From positions 558,001 to 622,000 of the forward strand of contig CAMJPB010000001.1 in the NCBI GenBank assembly GCA_946407815.1: DNA of 64,000 bases. Direction: 5' to 3'. This DNA comes from an uncultured Caryophanales bacterium (GTDB lineage: Bacteria > Bacillota_I > Bacilli_A > RFN20 > CAG-826). The translations under genes were made by a program, and so were the position numbers. The notes beneath the pieces were generated by a model. That model worked only from the letters and a program-made list of their open reading frames with translations, had not been told where the DNA came from and did no database searches. Shown one piece after another: positions 16,007-25,454 of this stretch; positions within the stretch are counted from its first letter, which is position 1; every line of letters begins with the position of its first letter.

Positions 16007-19000
16007 TTAACTAACCACCTTGCTAAATCCATCAAGATTTTCGATATAAATGTAGCCTTCATCATCTTCTAATGTTTGACCGAAAATGTCATTAACATAT
16101 CCATTACTATCTGTGAAGTAAAGGGCAACACCAACAACATTTGATGCTGGGAAGTATTCGAAGTAGACAACATAACTTGTTGCAGTTGTTGGAAGTCCAC
16201 TTTCACCAACACTAACGCTTGTAATAACGGATTCGATTTTTCCGGAATTTAATTCATTGTATGAGAAGTTGAAGATATTTGTGGCTCTTAAGGTAGTGCC
16301 GTCAGTGTTGTAAAGACGTTCAGTAATTGTACCTAAACCGCCATCTTTAAATTCAACAGTTGCGCGTTCATAAATTGCGTCTGAATTTGACCAAGTATAA
16401 ACAGCTTCCCAAGTTGTATTAACAATTGGATCTGAAGCTGGATTTACAACAATACTTAAAGTAGATGGGCCCCATCCTGGTGTGTAGAAATCAGAAACTA
16501 AGTAAGCTTTAATTGTAACTGGGGATGTTAAAGCATTACTCTTATTGGTATTGAAGTTCATTGTTAAGGCGTGGCCTGTTACTTTGTAACAATCTGAATG
16601 TAAACCAAGATCATTATCATCAACGTGAATAATTTCACAATTTTCAACACTGAAGTAATCAGATTTGCCACTGTTCATAATTTGTCCTAATGAATTCTTT
16701 GATTCAAAGACGAAATAATATGAAACTGGAGCACCAGTGTTACTTGATGCATCGATGTAATAAGTCATGGTTTTGCCAGCATAACCAACGATTGTATCGG
16801 CACGTTCATTATTATAAGAATCATAACCAGGTTTAGTGCAATTAACGAAAAGACCATGATAATTACCTGAAGCATGAACTTCGATAGAAATTGTCTTTGT
16901 GTATGCACTATGAGAAGTACCGTTAGTGAAGGACATTGTTGTTGTACCAACACCAATAGCGGCTAAACGGTTATATTCGTTAAGACCAATAATGTGCTTG
17001 TTTTCAGCTGCATCAAATTGACATTGCCATAAGTCTAAAGCGGTGTCAGGTGTATAAAGTACTTCTTTAACAACTGGGTAATATTTACCTTCGTTTAAGT
17101 ATTTAACAATACCAAGTTCATCACCATAAGCAACGTGAGATTTCTCGCTTGTTTCGCTTACAGCGGTATTGTCGTTATAGAACTTGAGGTAATTAATTTG
17201 TGAAATGAAGTAATCATTAACATCAAAATCACCTAAGGTTGCAGCATTTTCATTAACTTTGTTGTATGAATTTGTAATTTTGATTGTTGTAGTAACTGAA
17301 GTTCCAGCTGGTTGGTGATTTGTGAAATCCCAGTTATTCTTTTCATAGAATTCAGCTTTGTAATCCATTGAATAAAGATCGCCATTTGTTAAGAATCTGA
17401 ATTCATTTGAATAAATGGTTGCGAATTGTTGTGTGACATCTGCGGTAGAACCACTTTCAACGTGATTGTATTCAAGTTGAGATGAAACAACAGTTCTAAA
17501 TCCGCCTGCCATAGGTGTTGAAGTAACTGTGATGTGACTTCCTTCTGGATTTGCAGCATTAATGACGGCAGTTCCATCGAAATCGCCACGATGTGATTCA
17601 TAAATTTCATATTCTAGGACTGAACCAACGTGAGCAGCAGCATTAATGTTTGCTTTTGCTTCTCTACTTGTGATTTCAGTTCTTGAAGTGTTGTTATAGA
17701 AGCCATCTGGAACGATGTCTAATTTGGCAGAGAAAGGTTTATAGTAGTCGCCTTCTTTTCCTCCATAAGGATTTAAGCTCCATACACGGTCATCTTCTTC
17801 GTTATTGCCTTCAATGTGAGAGCCATTAACGACACGTTTTGTGTATGTATTAACGACACTATAGATGTTTGTAGCTTCATCGATGTCTTTATAGACATAA
17901 GAAACTTTTGAATTTAAATTGTCAGTTGCTTTAGCAAATGAACGAGTCTCGCTGATCTTTTTGTAATCATAAGTGACGTTCATTCTGGTTAAGCCAGCTT
18001 CTGAATTGGTTGCATCAGTAACCTTTTCGTAGTGAATGCCAGTTAAACCTTGTGGGTGAATTGTGCTTTGAGATCTCATTCTACCTTCAAATAAGGCATA
18101 GATTCCTGCACCATTGCTTGGTAAAACATCAACTGATTTTCTAACGATGTAGCAATTGAAATCATTGACGTTGGTGTCATAGTAGAAGTCATATGTACAA
18201 CCGCCAGCGATTGAGAGTTTATTTAAACTTGAACCAGTGTTGAAAGTAACGTTAGCGTCGCATCTTGTTTCATCTAATTGAGTTGAATCAAGTCTAGTAA
18301 GTCCGCCTTCATTATCTTTAACAGCATAGCTGAATCCGTATCTAGTTTGATCACTTGGAACGACAACGTTCTCAGCAACATAGATTCCGTCTCCATCATC
18401 ATCCTTAAGGATGGCTCCAAAGTCGCCTGTAACAATAACATCTCCGCTTAAGGAAATCTTAATATTAATCCAGACGTCTTCATTTGGCATTGTAAATCCG
18501 AAGACGTTCTCGGAAATTTTGCCAATAGTAACTTGAGCTGATGTTGGGTTTCCATCTAAAGAAACGCCATCATCAAGGCTAACAGTTAAAGTAATTGTTT
18601 CGCCTGCTTCAGCTTCTGATTTTGAAAGGACAGCTGAAACACCGTTAACTGTATTGACTTTAATTTTGTGTGTTGTATCTACTGGTGGAGGTGGGATGAT
18701 TGATTGATCAACCCATTGAGCATATAAAGTGGTGTCTTCAAGAATTGTCATTTTGCCTTTTGCAGCATAATTTGTGCCACTACCATCTGCTTTTGTATTC
18801 CAAACAGTAAAGATTTGGCCTGCTGGAGGTGTAAATGTACATTCTTCAAGAGTGACTTTGTTACCTGCAACATAATCATTATCATCGATGATTGAGCCAG
18901 TTCCACCATTTGGGTCGTAAGTTAAATGTAAATATGTAACTTGAGGTGCTTGGCCAGTAACTGTTACTGCGCATTGAAGTAAAGTATCACCAATAACAGC

Positions 19001-19309
19001 CTTAATTGTTGCACTTCCGGCTTTATTAGCAGTTACAGTGCCGTCATTAACAGAAACAACTTCAGCATTTGTTGAACTCCATGTAACAACGTCACTAGCA
19101 GAAATGCCTTCGACAATTAAAACATCACTTTGACCAACTTCTAATGAAAGACTTGTTTTATTTAATGAGTATGAAGTTTGAACATTTTCTCCTCCATTGT
19201 TATTGTTACCTCCATTAAATATCGACATAATGTCACAAGAAGTAAGTGAAATAGCGCCTGTGAGAAAAACTCCAGATAACGCTAAGATTTTAAGGAAATT
19301 TTTACGCAT
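16007..19309 (-). CDS. Large lipoprotein with Big2 and Listeria-Bacteroides repeat domains
   Basis: 1100 residues. Lipobox LTSC with Cys25, then a short Asn/Gly linker. Residues about 46-117 form a bacterial Ig-like Big2 domain (LSLEVGQSDVL, VTWSSTNAEVVSV, GTVTANKAGSATIKAVIG). About 126-200 is an InlB-type B repeat (LTYDPNGGTGSI through TTLYAQWVD). A further beta domain follows (IKVNTVNGVSAVLSKSEAEAGETITLTV), then several hundred residues of unassigned beta-rich sequence and two possible Ig-like regions near 730-950. Such modules mediate adhesion or glycan binding at the surface. A strong AGGAGG SD precedes the ATG. It has no catalytic motif. Confidence 0.85.
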   Translation of the reverse strand: MRKNFLKILALSGVFLTGAISLTSCDIMSIFNGGNNNNGGENVQTSYSLNKTSLSLEVGQSDVLIVEGISASDVVTWSSTNAEVVSVNDGTVTANKAGSATIKAVIGDTLLQCAVTVTGQAPQVTYLHLTYDPNGGTGSIIDDNDYVAGNKVTLEECTFTPPAGQIFTVWNTKADGSGTNYAAKGKMTILEDTTLYAQWVDQSIIPPPPVDTTHKIKVNTVNGVSAVLSKSEAEAGETITLTVSLDDGVSLDGNPTSAQVTIGKISENVFGFTMPNEDVWINIKISLSGDVIVTGDFGAILKDDDGDGIYVAENVVVPSDQTRYGFSYAVKDNEGGLTRLDSTQLDETRCDANVTFNTGSSLNKLSIAGGCTYDFYYDTNVNDFNCYIVRKSVDVLPSNGAGIYALFEGRMRSQSTIHPQGLTGIHYEKVTDATNSEAGLTRMNVTYDYKKISETRSFAKATDNLNSKVSYVYKDIDEATNIYSVVNTYTKRVVNGSHIEGNNEEDDRVWSLNPYGGKEGDYYKPFSAKLDIVPDGFYNNTSRTEITSREAKANINAAAHVGSVLEYEIYESHRGDFDGTAVINAANPEGSHITVTSTPMAGGFRTVVSSQLEYNHVESGSTADVTQQFATIYSNEFRFLTNGDLYSMDYKAEFYEKNNWDFTNHQPAGTSVTTTIKITNSYNKVNENAATLGDFDVNDYFISQINYLKFYNDNTAVSETSEKSHVAYGDELGIVKYLNEGKYYPVVKEVLYTPDTALDLWQCQFDAAENKHIIGLNEYNRLAAIGVGTTTMSFTNGTSHSAYTKTISIEVHASGNYHGLFVNCTKPGYDSYNNERADTIVGYAGKTMTYYIDASSNTGAPVSYYFVFESKNSLGQIMNSGKSDYFSVENCEIIHVDDNDLGLHSDCYKVTGHALTMNFNTNKSNALTSPVTIKAYLVSDFYTPGWGPSTLSIVVNPASDPIVNTTWEAVYTWSNSDAIYERATVEFKDGGLGTITERLYNTDGTTLRATNIFNFSYNELNSGKIESVITSVSVGESGLPTTATSYVVYFEYFPASNVVGVALYFTDSNGYVNDIFGQTLEDDEGYIYIENLDGFSKVVS

Positions 19310-19324
19310 AAATTTCTCCTCCTT

Positions 19325-20194
19325 TTATTTAAATAAAAACATGTCATAAAGACCGTCATTATAATAAATCATGATAATATCAAGAGTTACTGAAACATAC
19401 ATTCCAGTAAATGTTCTTGCGGTTGCGCTTGTCTCTTGGTTAAGCTCCATATCGTAGAAGTAATAATTAAAATTATCATCAAACATGGCTGTTTTTTTAC
19501 AATTTTTACATTCAAATTCGATATAAGTGTTTTCAAAATCATCATCTGATGTAGAAACACCAATTAGTGGATCTTTAGATGTGAACGATAAAGTGCATCC
19601 ATAGTAAAGACCGCTAAATTTTGGAGTGCTAAATAACTTTTTAGCACAGGCTTCTGGTGATTTAGCATTTCTAACTTTTATTAAGGTTCTAAGTACGAGC
19701 ATTTCGTTTGAATCGTATGCTGTAATGATTGCGTCACCTTGTAAAATTGTTTTGATAATAAATCCAGTAGAACCTGCTTCTCTTTGGATTTGAGCAACGG
19801 TTATATCATCACTATAAACAGTGTAATTTGTGTCTAAAGTTGTGCTTGGTTTGAAAGCAAAAACATAACTTGAGTTTGCTTCGAGGGCACGGCCAATTTG
19901 TGTTTCGACAAATGCACCACCGACGCTTCCATGAACAATGACGTCACAAGTTTTATGTGTGAAGTCATCTTCTTCCTCTTCTTCTTCAATCTCAACGTCG
20001 TTTATATCGATAACAGTTGTTGGGTCAACAAATGTGTCTGGAGTAGTAGGGGTTGGGCTTGGAGTTGGAGCAGGAGTAGGATTATTTTGTTGTTCACGAT
20101 TAAAAATACTGAGAATATTTTTGAAATCGAAATTACATCCTGAAAGAACCATCATCATCGCAATTAATGAACTAAACAAACAAGACTTTTTCAT
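19325..20194 (-). CDS. Lipoprotein of unknown function with acidic linker
   Basis: 289 residues. The signal peptide ends LSGC with Cys20. A Pro/Thr linker (PTPAPTPSPTPTTPDT, about 38-54) and a very acidic stretch with six consecutive Glu (about 66-77) separate the anchor from a roughly 200-residue beta-rich domain. The domain contains SYVFAFKPS, a CxxC (CKNCKKT) and TSATARTFTGMYVSVTLD near the end, but no family is recognised. It is the first gene of the four-gene operon, with an AGGAGG SD and its own promoter (20226-20261). Confidence 0.75.
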   Translation of the reverse strand: MKKSCLFSSLIAMMMVLSGCNFDFKNILSIFNREQQNNPTPAPTPSPTPTTPDTFVDPTTVIDINDVEIEEEEEEDDFTHKTCDVIVHGSVGGAFVETQIGRALEANSSYVFAFKPSTTLDTNYTVYSDDITVAQIQREAGSTGFIIKTILQGDAIITAYDSNEMLVLRTLIKVRNAKSPEACAKKLFSTPKFSGLYYGCTLSFTSKDPLIGVSTSDDDFENTYIEFECKNCKKTAMFDDNFNYYFYDMELNQETSATARTFTGMYVSVTLDIIMIYYNDGLYDMFLFK

Positions 20195-20225
20195 AACTCC
20201 TCCTAAATACTATTAGTATTAATAG

Positions 20226-20288
20226 CGAGCAAATAATAACATTATTTATTTACTATTGCAAACAATACTGAACTAGGCTATGCGTATG
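20226..20288 (-). promoter_or_regulatory. Promoter of the lipoprotein operon with a candidate activator site
   Basis: Minus strand -35 TTGCAA (20256-20261), 17-base spacer, -10 TATTAT (20233-20238). About 17 bases upstream of the -35 box is CATACGCATAG (20278-20288). The same 11 bases occur, in the other orientation, in front of the large collagen-like lipoprotein gene. Confidence 0.6.
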
Positions 20289-20329
20289 TATGTTAAATTT
20301 TCATTCTCTTTTTTGGAGAAAATTCCATC

Positions 20330-20372
20330 AAAAAACCAGGCCGCTTTTTGATTACGACCTGGCCTTTTTTTA
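20330..20372. terminator. Bidirectional terminator after the collagen-like lipoprotein gene
   Basis: Stem CCAGG-CCG / CG-A-CCTGG with a 10-base loop, A6 on the left and T7 on the right. It separates the 24784 transcript from the next operon promoter. Confidence 0.85.
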
Positions 20373-20407
20373 CTCAGCTAAATTTTGAGTTTTAATATAA
20401 ATATTAA

Positions 20408-23400
20408 CTATTCAGCATTTGCAACTGAGACAATGCTCATTGTATTAGCTGTAAAGTCAAGATTAACTGTGTAAACTTTGCCGCCTTTTGTAACTGTAAC
20501 AATCCAGTTGTTGGAATCGCCTTGATTGTTAACAATTGTAACACTGCCATCATAAGAAGCGCCGGTGTTAACAGCGAACATTAAGTCTTTACCAGAAATG
20601 CTAACGGTGTCACGGAATCCTTGGTAATGATTACAAAGGAATACAGTGCCATCTTCAGCAATTGTACAGAGCATTTTGCCACCAGTAGTTGTTAATACGC
20701 CATCGCTATAACCGGTAATTGTTTTACCGCTTGCTTTGGAGTCTTCACCAACTAATGATTCATTAAATGATGCTCTATATGAACTGTTAGTAATGTCAGA
20801 TCCGGTTTTAACTTTTCCGAGTGTGGAACTCATCATGTTGTAACCAACATATTTGCCAACAAAGACTGTAGCGTCAAGGTATTTAATGTAGACTTCTGTG
20901 TCTGCTGAGATACCGTTTGAAAGATCAACAGGATTTTCAAATGTGCTTTCAGCAAAGTAACCTTGAATGATATATCCATCTTTATTAAAAGATGACATAT
21001 CTGGAGCAGTATTTGGTTTGAGAGCCATGACAACTGTGTCGTTATCAGCGTGAACTGTAAGATTTACAGCTGCGACCCACTTAGCATAAAGTGTAAGACC
21101 TTCTGAGGTCATAACTGTACTTGGATCAAATGGTGTGTCACAAGTTGCTTCTAAATACCAACCATCAAAAGCGAATCCATCTCGTGCTGCAGGATCTGCT
21201 GGGTCAATAACATAACCGACACCAACCTGGTGAACGACTGCGGTTCCGCCTTCGTAGTTAGGATCTAAAGTTAAATTAGCACTTGCTGGAGCAGCAATAC
21301 TTAAGTTGTAGACGAAGCCACAATCTGGTTCGTAATAAGTACTATCTTGTGTAAATGCAAACTTCAATGTATCGCCAGCTGCAACAATGACTGTAGCAGG
21401 TGCATGATATGGAGTAGCATTTGGATTTCCATATGAAGATGAGGCTTTGCCTTTACCATCAATGATGAGATTACCATTTTTGTAAATTCTTAAGTAATCA
21501 TATCCAGATTCACCAGCTGTGAACCAATCGAATGAAACGACTGCGTCTGCTTTGAATTTAACGCTGATTGTGGAAGCTGTATTGGAGTGGTAGTTACCAG
21601 ATTTCATACCTGTATAAGTAACACCATCAATTTCTAATGTGTCCATCTTCCAGGCATAAACTCCGCCTTCCCAAGTAATTTCATCAATGAATTCTTCATT
21701 TGGATCGAATGAATCGAACCAGTTTGCTGCAGAGTTGGCATATTTGCCTTTTAACCATTTAGCGTAAATTTCAACGCTTTCAACGTTTGCTTCTGCAACG
21801 TATGGAGTTTCACATGATGGATCAGTGAACCAACCTAAGAATTCAGCACCTTCAAGTGTAACTTCTGGAGGTGTCATGATTTCATCAGCGTGGAAAATAA
21901 TTGTTTCAGTTGTATCTTGTTCAGTTAAATTCTTGTGAACAATTAACTTATAGATGTTGACAATCTTTGCGTAAACATCGCCGTCAGTGGTCATTTGAGC
22001 AACTGGTTCACCATCAAATTGAGGATTGGTATACCATCCTTCAAATTGTTGATTTGCAGGAACTTCTGGTGTTGGTAAGACAACTGCATTACCAACACGA
22101 AGGGTTGTAGATGTAGCTTCATCACCGATGTGTGCTGTAACGGTGAATGTTGGTCTAGAAACTTCAAATGAATCACCAACTAATGTAACGAATGCATTAC
22201 CTGCAACCTTATCTTCGCCAAAGACGAATACGTTATTTTCTCTTCTCCAAACGATATCTGGATCAGTGTAAGAAGTGTCTGTATAAACGTGACTTGAACC
22301 ACTGTAATCATCGTGGACCCAGCATCCTTTATCTGCATCATAATTCATGGTATACCATGAGCTTGAAGCTCTATAGGATGTGACTGTCTTTCTTTCTGAA
22401 TATTCAACAAATGAATAGACGCCAGAACTATCTTTTGTAGCTGTGATTATTTCACCATCGAGACTGATTGTTGAATTATCACCATAGACCTTTAAGACAT
22501 GTGATTCACTATCGGTGTAAACACCATAATCATCTGCAACGCTTAAGCGTTTGATTTGTGTTGTGATAACATTACCGAATTCGTCTTTAACACAAATGTC
22601 TTTTCCATATGTATCAGCTGCAGTACCAATGACAAAGTCATTGTCTAATGATGAAACTGAAACATTTTTGTAGAATGTATCACCGAAAATACAGTAATTT
22701 GTAACTACGCCATCACGGTCGATAGAGAAGATTCTACCTTTATTATTTGCGACTGCGCCTGTATTAGAAATAGCTGTATTGAAGATGAATTTATTTTCAC
22801 TTGATGAAGGTTGTTTTCCTTTGACAAAGGCATAGAAGTCATCATCAAGACCCATTGCTGAAACACCAATAATCATGTCATCAATGACATATAATTTATC
22901 GTTTGTGCCAGTAACAATTAAGCAACCGTCATCATCAATTCCTGAAACAGTACCATTGTAAGTACCACTCATAACTCCGCTTGGAGTAATAGTTAATGAT
23001 GCTGCGCGGTTTTCGCCGAAGTTATAACCATAAATATTTGAACCGCCATAGCTTCCGCAATAGGTAGGTGCGTCTGTCCACTTACAATAAATAATTGTGT
23101 CTCTCTTAATTGGAGTTGTGATGTCAAATTCGAATCCTGCTGCGCATGAAGGAGCGACAAAGAAACCACCAAATAATTTTTCATCATCGACTGGTGTTTC
23201 GATATCTAATGTACCGTTATGAGCAACACTGATGATTATATCATCAGCACCTGGAGACATATCAACGATTGTAACTTTGTGAGCAACTACCCATTTTGCG
23301 AATAATGTGCAGCTTGCATCAAAGGTTGCAGGTGCAGGAACTGTACATGCTGCATCGCTGAACCAACCATCGAATATATAACCAGCTCTTGTTGGGGTTG

Positions 23401-24784
23401 GTAATGTAACGCCTGTTCCACTCCAAATTGTTTGTTGTGTATCGGCATCACCATTACATGAATCAAAATTGACAACTACAACACTTGGCATATGATCGTT
23501 ATCAACTACATCAAGTGGTACGTTCATCTTTAATTCTGTAACGGTAGCTTGGTCTTCGCCGGCTTGTCCAGAACTATCTTTTGTGAAGCTTAATGAACCT
23601 TCGGAATTTGCTTCATCGAATGTAAATTCTCCATCACGGTCTTGACCAGAAGGTGTTCCGAGTCTAGTTCCGTTAATGTTACATGAAGCACCAATAGTTG
23701 TTGCGGTACTGAAGTAGTCATATAAGGTACTAGAACCTTCACCAGATGCGTGAACGTGGAATGAAACTGTTGCGCCAGCAATTAAAGACTTAATCTTTAA
23801 TGTTGAGCTACTGCTATGAACACCCTTGTTTCCTGATTTCCATGTGCCAGTGGCAGCATCGTAGGTCCAAGGATATGTTGCGTCATTAATAATTTCATAG
23901 AATCCATCAACGCTTGTTTCTCCGATTTCGAAAGAAACGAAACCTGGTAATGTAGCATCTTTGTTTTCATGTGCTCCACATTCACTACAAATACGTTCAA
24001 TCTTACCTGTTTCTGAATTATAGGTCCAATCGCCACTGTGTCCGGCTTTTGGCATATTTGCTGCTAATGTTCCATCAGCAACGCCCTTAATCCAGTCAGC
24101 TTCTGTGCCTGAATAATGTGGGTAATATTCCATGAAAATTTCAAATGCAGATTTACCTTCTGCACCATTCTCACCTGGATCACCTTGAGCACCCGGTGTG
24201 CCTGGGGCTCCGTCAGAACCAACGGCTGAGACGCCTGTTGAAACTCCGTTAATCCACCAGCAATTATCAATACCAATTTCAATTGTTGGGGTTTGTCCTG
24301 GAGCACCCGGGGCTCCATCAGAACCTTTTGCGGAAACATTAGTTACAGTTCCGTTAATTACCCAATAACCATCATCGTTAATGCTAATTGAAGGGGTCTC
24401 TCCTGGATTACCGTCTTTACCATCTTTGCCTTGAGCAGAAATTGATGTTACGACTCCATTAATAACCCAGAAACCATCATCATTGATACTGACTGTTGGG
24501 GTTTCGCCTGGATTACCGTCTTTACCATCTTTGCCTTGTGCAGAGATATTGGTTGCGGTTCCATTAATGACCCAATAGCCATCTTCATTGATGCTAATAG
24601 TTGGTGCTGCACCATCTTCGCCCCTAGGGCCTTGTGCTGCAATACCTGTGTCTGTACCAGCTACCACCCAGTTTCCATTTTCACCAATTGATGGTGATAT
24701 AGCACTTGTCAATTCAGAACAACCAGACATGCCTAAAACAGACAACATAGCAATGATTGGTACAGCAAAACTTTTCTTTGCCAT
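20408..24784 (-). CDS. Giant lipoprotein with collagen-like and Listeria-Bacteroides repeats
   Basis: 1458 residues. Lipobox GMSGC with Cys22. Residues about 37-210 hold four to five tandem repeats of roughly 33 residues, each a Gly-x-y collagen-like piece (GKDGKDGNPGETP) followed by ISINDDGYWVINGxxT. Then comes GKSAFEIFMEYYPHYSGTEADWI, a segment often seen after such repeats. Five or six InlB-type B repeats (marked by FDGWF, FGGFF, FEGWY, FLGWF and FDGWY, each ending YAKW-like) lie at about 430-570, 890-1040 and 1200-1320, separated by beta-rich domains. This is a surface adhesin-like fibre, not an enzyme by any visible motif. It has its own promoter region and an AGGAGG SD. Confidence 0.87.
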   Translation of the reverse strand: MAKKSFAVPIIAMLSVLGMSGCSELTSAISPSIGENGNWVVAGTDTGIAAQGPRGEDGAAPTISINEDGYWVINGTATNISAQGKDGKDGNPGETPTVSINDDGFWVINGVVTSISAQGKDGKDGNPGETPSISINDDGYWVINGTVTNVSAKGSDGAPGAPGQTPTIEIGIDNCWWINGVSTGVSAVGSDGAPGTPGAQGDPGENGAEGKSAFEIFMEYYPHYSGTEADWIKGVADGTLAANMPKAGHSGDWTYNSETGKIERICSECGAHENKDATLPGFVSFEIGETSVDGFYEIINDATYPWTYDAATGTWKSGNKGVHSSSSTLKIKSLIAGATVSFHVHASGEGSSTLYDYFSTATTIGASCNINGTRLGTPSGQDRDGEFTFDEANSEGSLSFTKDSSGQAGEDQATVTELKMNVPLDVVDNDHMPSVVVVNFDSCNGDADTQQTIWSGTGVTLPTPTRAGYIFDGWFSDAACTVPAPATFDASCTLFAKWVVAHKVTIVDMSPGADDIIISVAHNGTLDIETPVDDEKLFGGFFVAPSCAAGFEFDITTPIKRDTIIYCKWTDAPTYCGSYGGSNIYGYNFGENRAASLTITPSGVMSGTYNGTVSGIDDDGCLIVTGTNDKLYVIDDMIIGVSAMGLDDDFYAFVKGKQPSSSENKFIFNTAISNTGAVANNKGRIFSIDRDGVVTNYCIFGDTFYKNVSVSSLDNDFVIGTAADTYGKDICVKDEFGNVITTQIKRLSVADDYGVYTDSESHVLKVYGDNSTISLDGEIITATKDSSGVYSFVEYSERKTVTSYRASSSWYTMNYDADKGCWVHDDYSGSSHVYTDTSYTDPDIVWRRENNVFVFGEDKVAGNAFVTLVGDSFEVSRPTFTVTAHIGDEATSTTLRVGNAVVLPTPEVPANQQFEGWYTNPQFDGEPVAQMTTDGDVYAKIVNIYKLIVHKNLTEQDTTETIIFHADEIMTPPEVTLEGAEFLGWFTDPSCETPYVAEANVESVEIYAKWLKGKYANSAANWFDSFDPNEEFIDEITWEGGVYAWKMDTLEIDGVTYTGMKSGNYHSNTASTISVKFKADAVVSFDWFTAGESGYDYLRIYKNGNLIIDGKGKASSSYGNPNATPYHAPATVIVAAGDTLKFAFTQDSTYYEPDCGFVYNLSIAAPASANLTLDPNYEGGTAVVHQVGVGYVIDPADPAARDGFAFDGWYLEATCDTPFDPSTVMTSEGLTLYAKWVAAVNLTVHADNDTVVMALKPNTAPDMSSFNKDGYIIQGYFAESTFENPVDLSNGISADTEVYIKYLDATVFVGKYVGYNMMSSTLGKVKTGSDITNSSYRASFNESLVGEDSKASGKTITGYSDGVLTTTGGKMLCTIAEDGTVFLCNHYQGFRDTVSISGKDLMFAVNTGASYDGSVTIVNNQGDSNNWIVTVTKGGKVYTVNLDFTANTMSIVSVANAE
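24225..24655 (-). repeat. Tandem 99-base repeats coding the collagen-like region
   Basis: Near-identical units with a 99-base period, each with GGATTACCGTCTTTACCATC (plus strand), code for the 33-residue units. The two central copies are the most alike, as expected of recent duplication or unequal exchange. Confidence 0.75.
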
Positions 24785-24809
24785 AAATGCAATCCTCCTA
24801 TTTGTATGT

Positions 24810-24866
24810 CAAGCCTATCACGATAGGTCAACATTATTCAGTTCCATACGCATAGGAACTAAAATT
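24810..24866 (-). promoter_or_regulatory. Regulatory region of the giant lipoprotein gene
   Basis: Holds two inverted repeats: CCTATC-AC-GATAGG (24815-24828) and AGTTCC-ATACGCATA-GGAACT (about 24840-24860). The second contains CATACGCATAG, shared with the lipoprotein operon promoter. A TTGACC box overlaps the first repeat. The exact promoter is uncertain. Confidence 0.5.
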
Positions 24867-24929
24867 TATACAATTTTATATAAAGACAGGTGCAAAAGTA
24901 AAGAAAAAAATGCTAAAAAACTGCTTACA

Positions 24930-25018
24930 AGTAGTTAATTAGTAGATTTTTAGTAGTTTTATTTTGACTAATTTGTAGAAAAAAACCCTGGAATTCCCGG
25001 GGATTTTCGTTATTTTTG
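24930..25018. repeat. Composite intergenic element, copy 2
   Basis: AAGTAG-TTAATTAGTAG-ATTTTTAGTAG-TTTT on the plus strand, then AAAACCCTGGAATTCCCGG and GGATTTTCG. Same layout as the elements at 12900 and 35045. Confidence 0.5.
24979..25006 (-). terminator. Terminator of the glycan locus (after the Nudix gene)
   Basis: Minus strand CCC-CG-GGAATTCC-A-GGG followed by TTTTTTT directly after the Nudix gene. It is a copy of the dispersed quasi-palindrome. Confidence 0.7.
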
Positions 25019-25453
25019 TAAGTCTTTCACAATCTCTAGATTTCTTTTTGACATCTTTGTGGGTAGAGAACCTAGATTATAGAACTTTAGATTTTTGACC
25101 TCTTCGAGTTGAGGTTTTATTGCACCTGAATACTTTTTACAAAGATAAACAAGATCAACTCCATAAATCTCATCACCATTGAAATATTTATAATAAGTAA
25201 CTTCACCTGTATAGACTTTGAAGAACTCAAGGTCTTCTGCTATTAAACCTGTTTCTTCAAATAGTTCTCTCTTAGCAGCGTCTTCGCCGCTTTCTTTTAA
25301 ATCTATTCCACCACCAGGAAAGTCAAAATAACCATCATCAGCTCTTTCTTCTAAAAGAACTTCGCCTTTATCATTAAAAACGACTACTACTGAATGCGCT
25401 AAAAGAAGCGGCATGTGATTAGTTCTTTTGCGAAGCTCTTTTACGTAATCCAT
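25010..25453 (-). CDS. Nudix hydrolase
   Basis: 147 residues. The Nudix box is intact: GGGIDLKESGEDAAKRELFEETG (about residues 46-68), fitting GX5EX7REUXEEXGU. Such enzymes hydrolyse nucleoside diphosphates linked to another group, such as nucleotide sugars or damaged nucleotides. The gene begins one base after the stop of the epimerase gene (TAA-T-ATG) without an SD, so it is co-translated with the XRE-epimerase. A role in trimming a UDP-sugar pool is therefore possible but is inference. Confidence 0.88.
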   Translation of the reverse strand: MDYVKELRKRTNHMPLLLAHSVVVVFNDKGEVLLEERADDGYFDFPGGGIDLKESGEDAAKRELFEETGLIAEDLEFFKVYTGEVTYYKYFNGDEIYGVDLVYLCKKYSGAIKPQLEEVKNLKFYNLGSLPTKMSKRNLEIVKDLQK

Positions 25454-25454
25454 A

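Noticed and set aside
19898-20216. Plus-strand frames opposite the first lipoprotein gene
   Set aside because: They mirror the Pro/Thr linker and Glu run of the real gene (Ser/Val/Gly low-complexity products) and lack start signals.
24225-24655. 99-base direct repeats considered as a CRISPR array
   Set aside because: The repeats have no unique spacers, are in frame and code for the collagen-like units.
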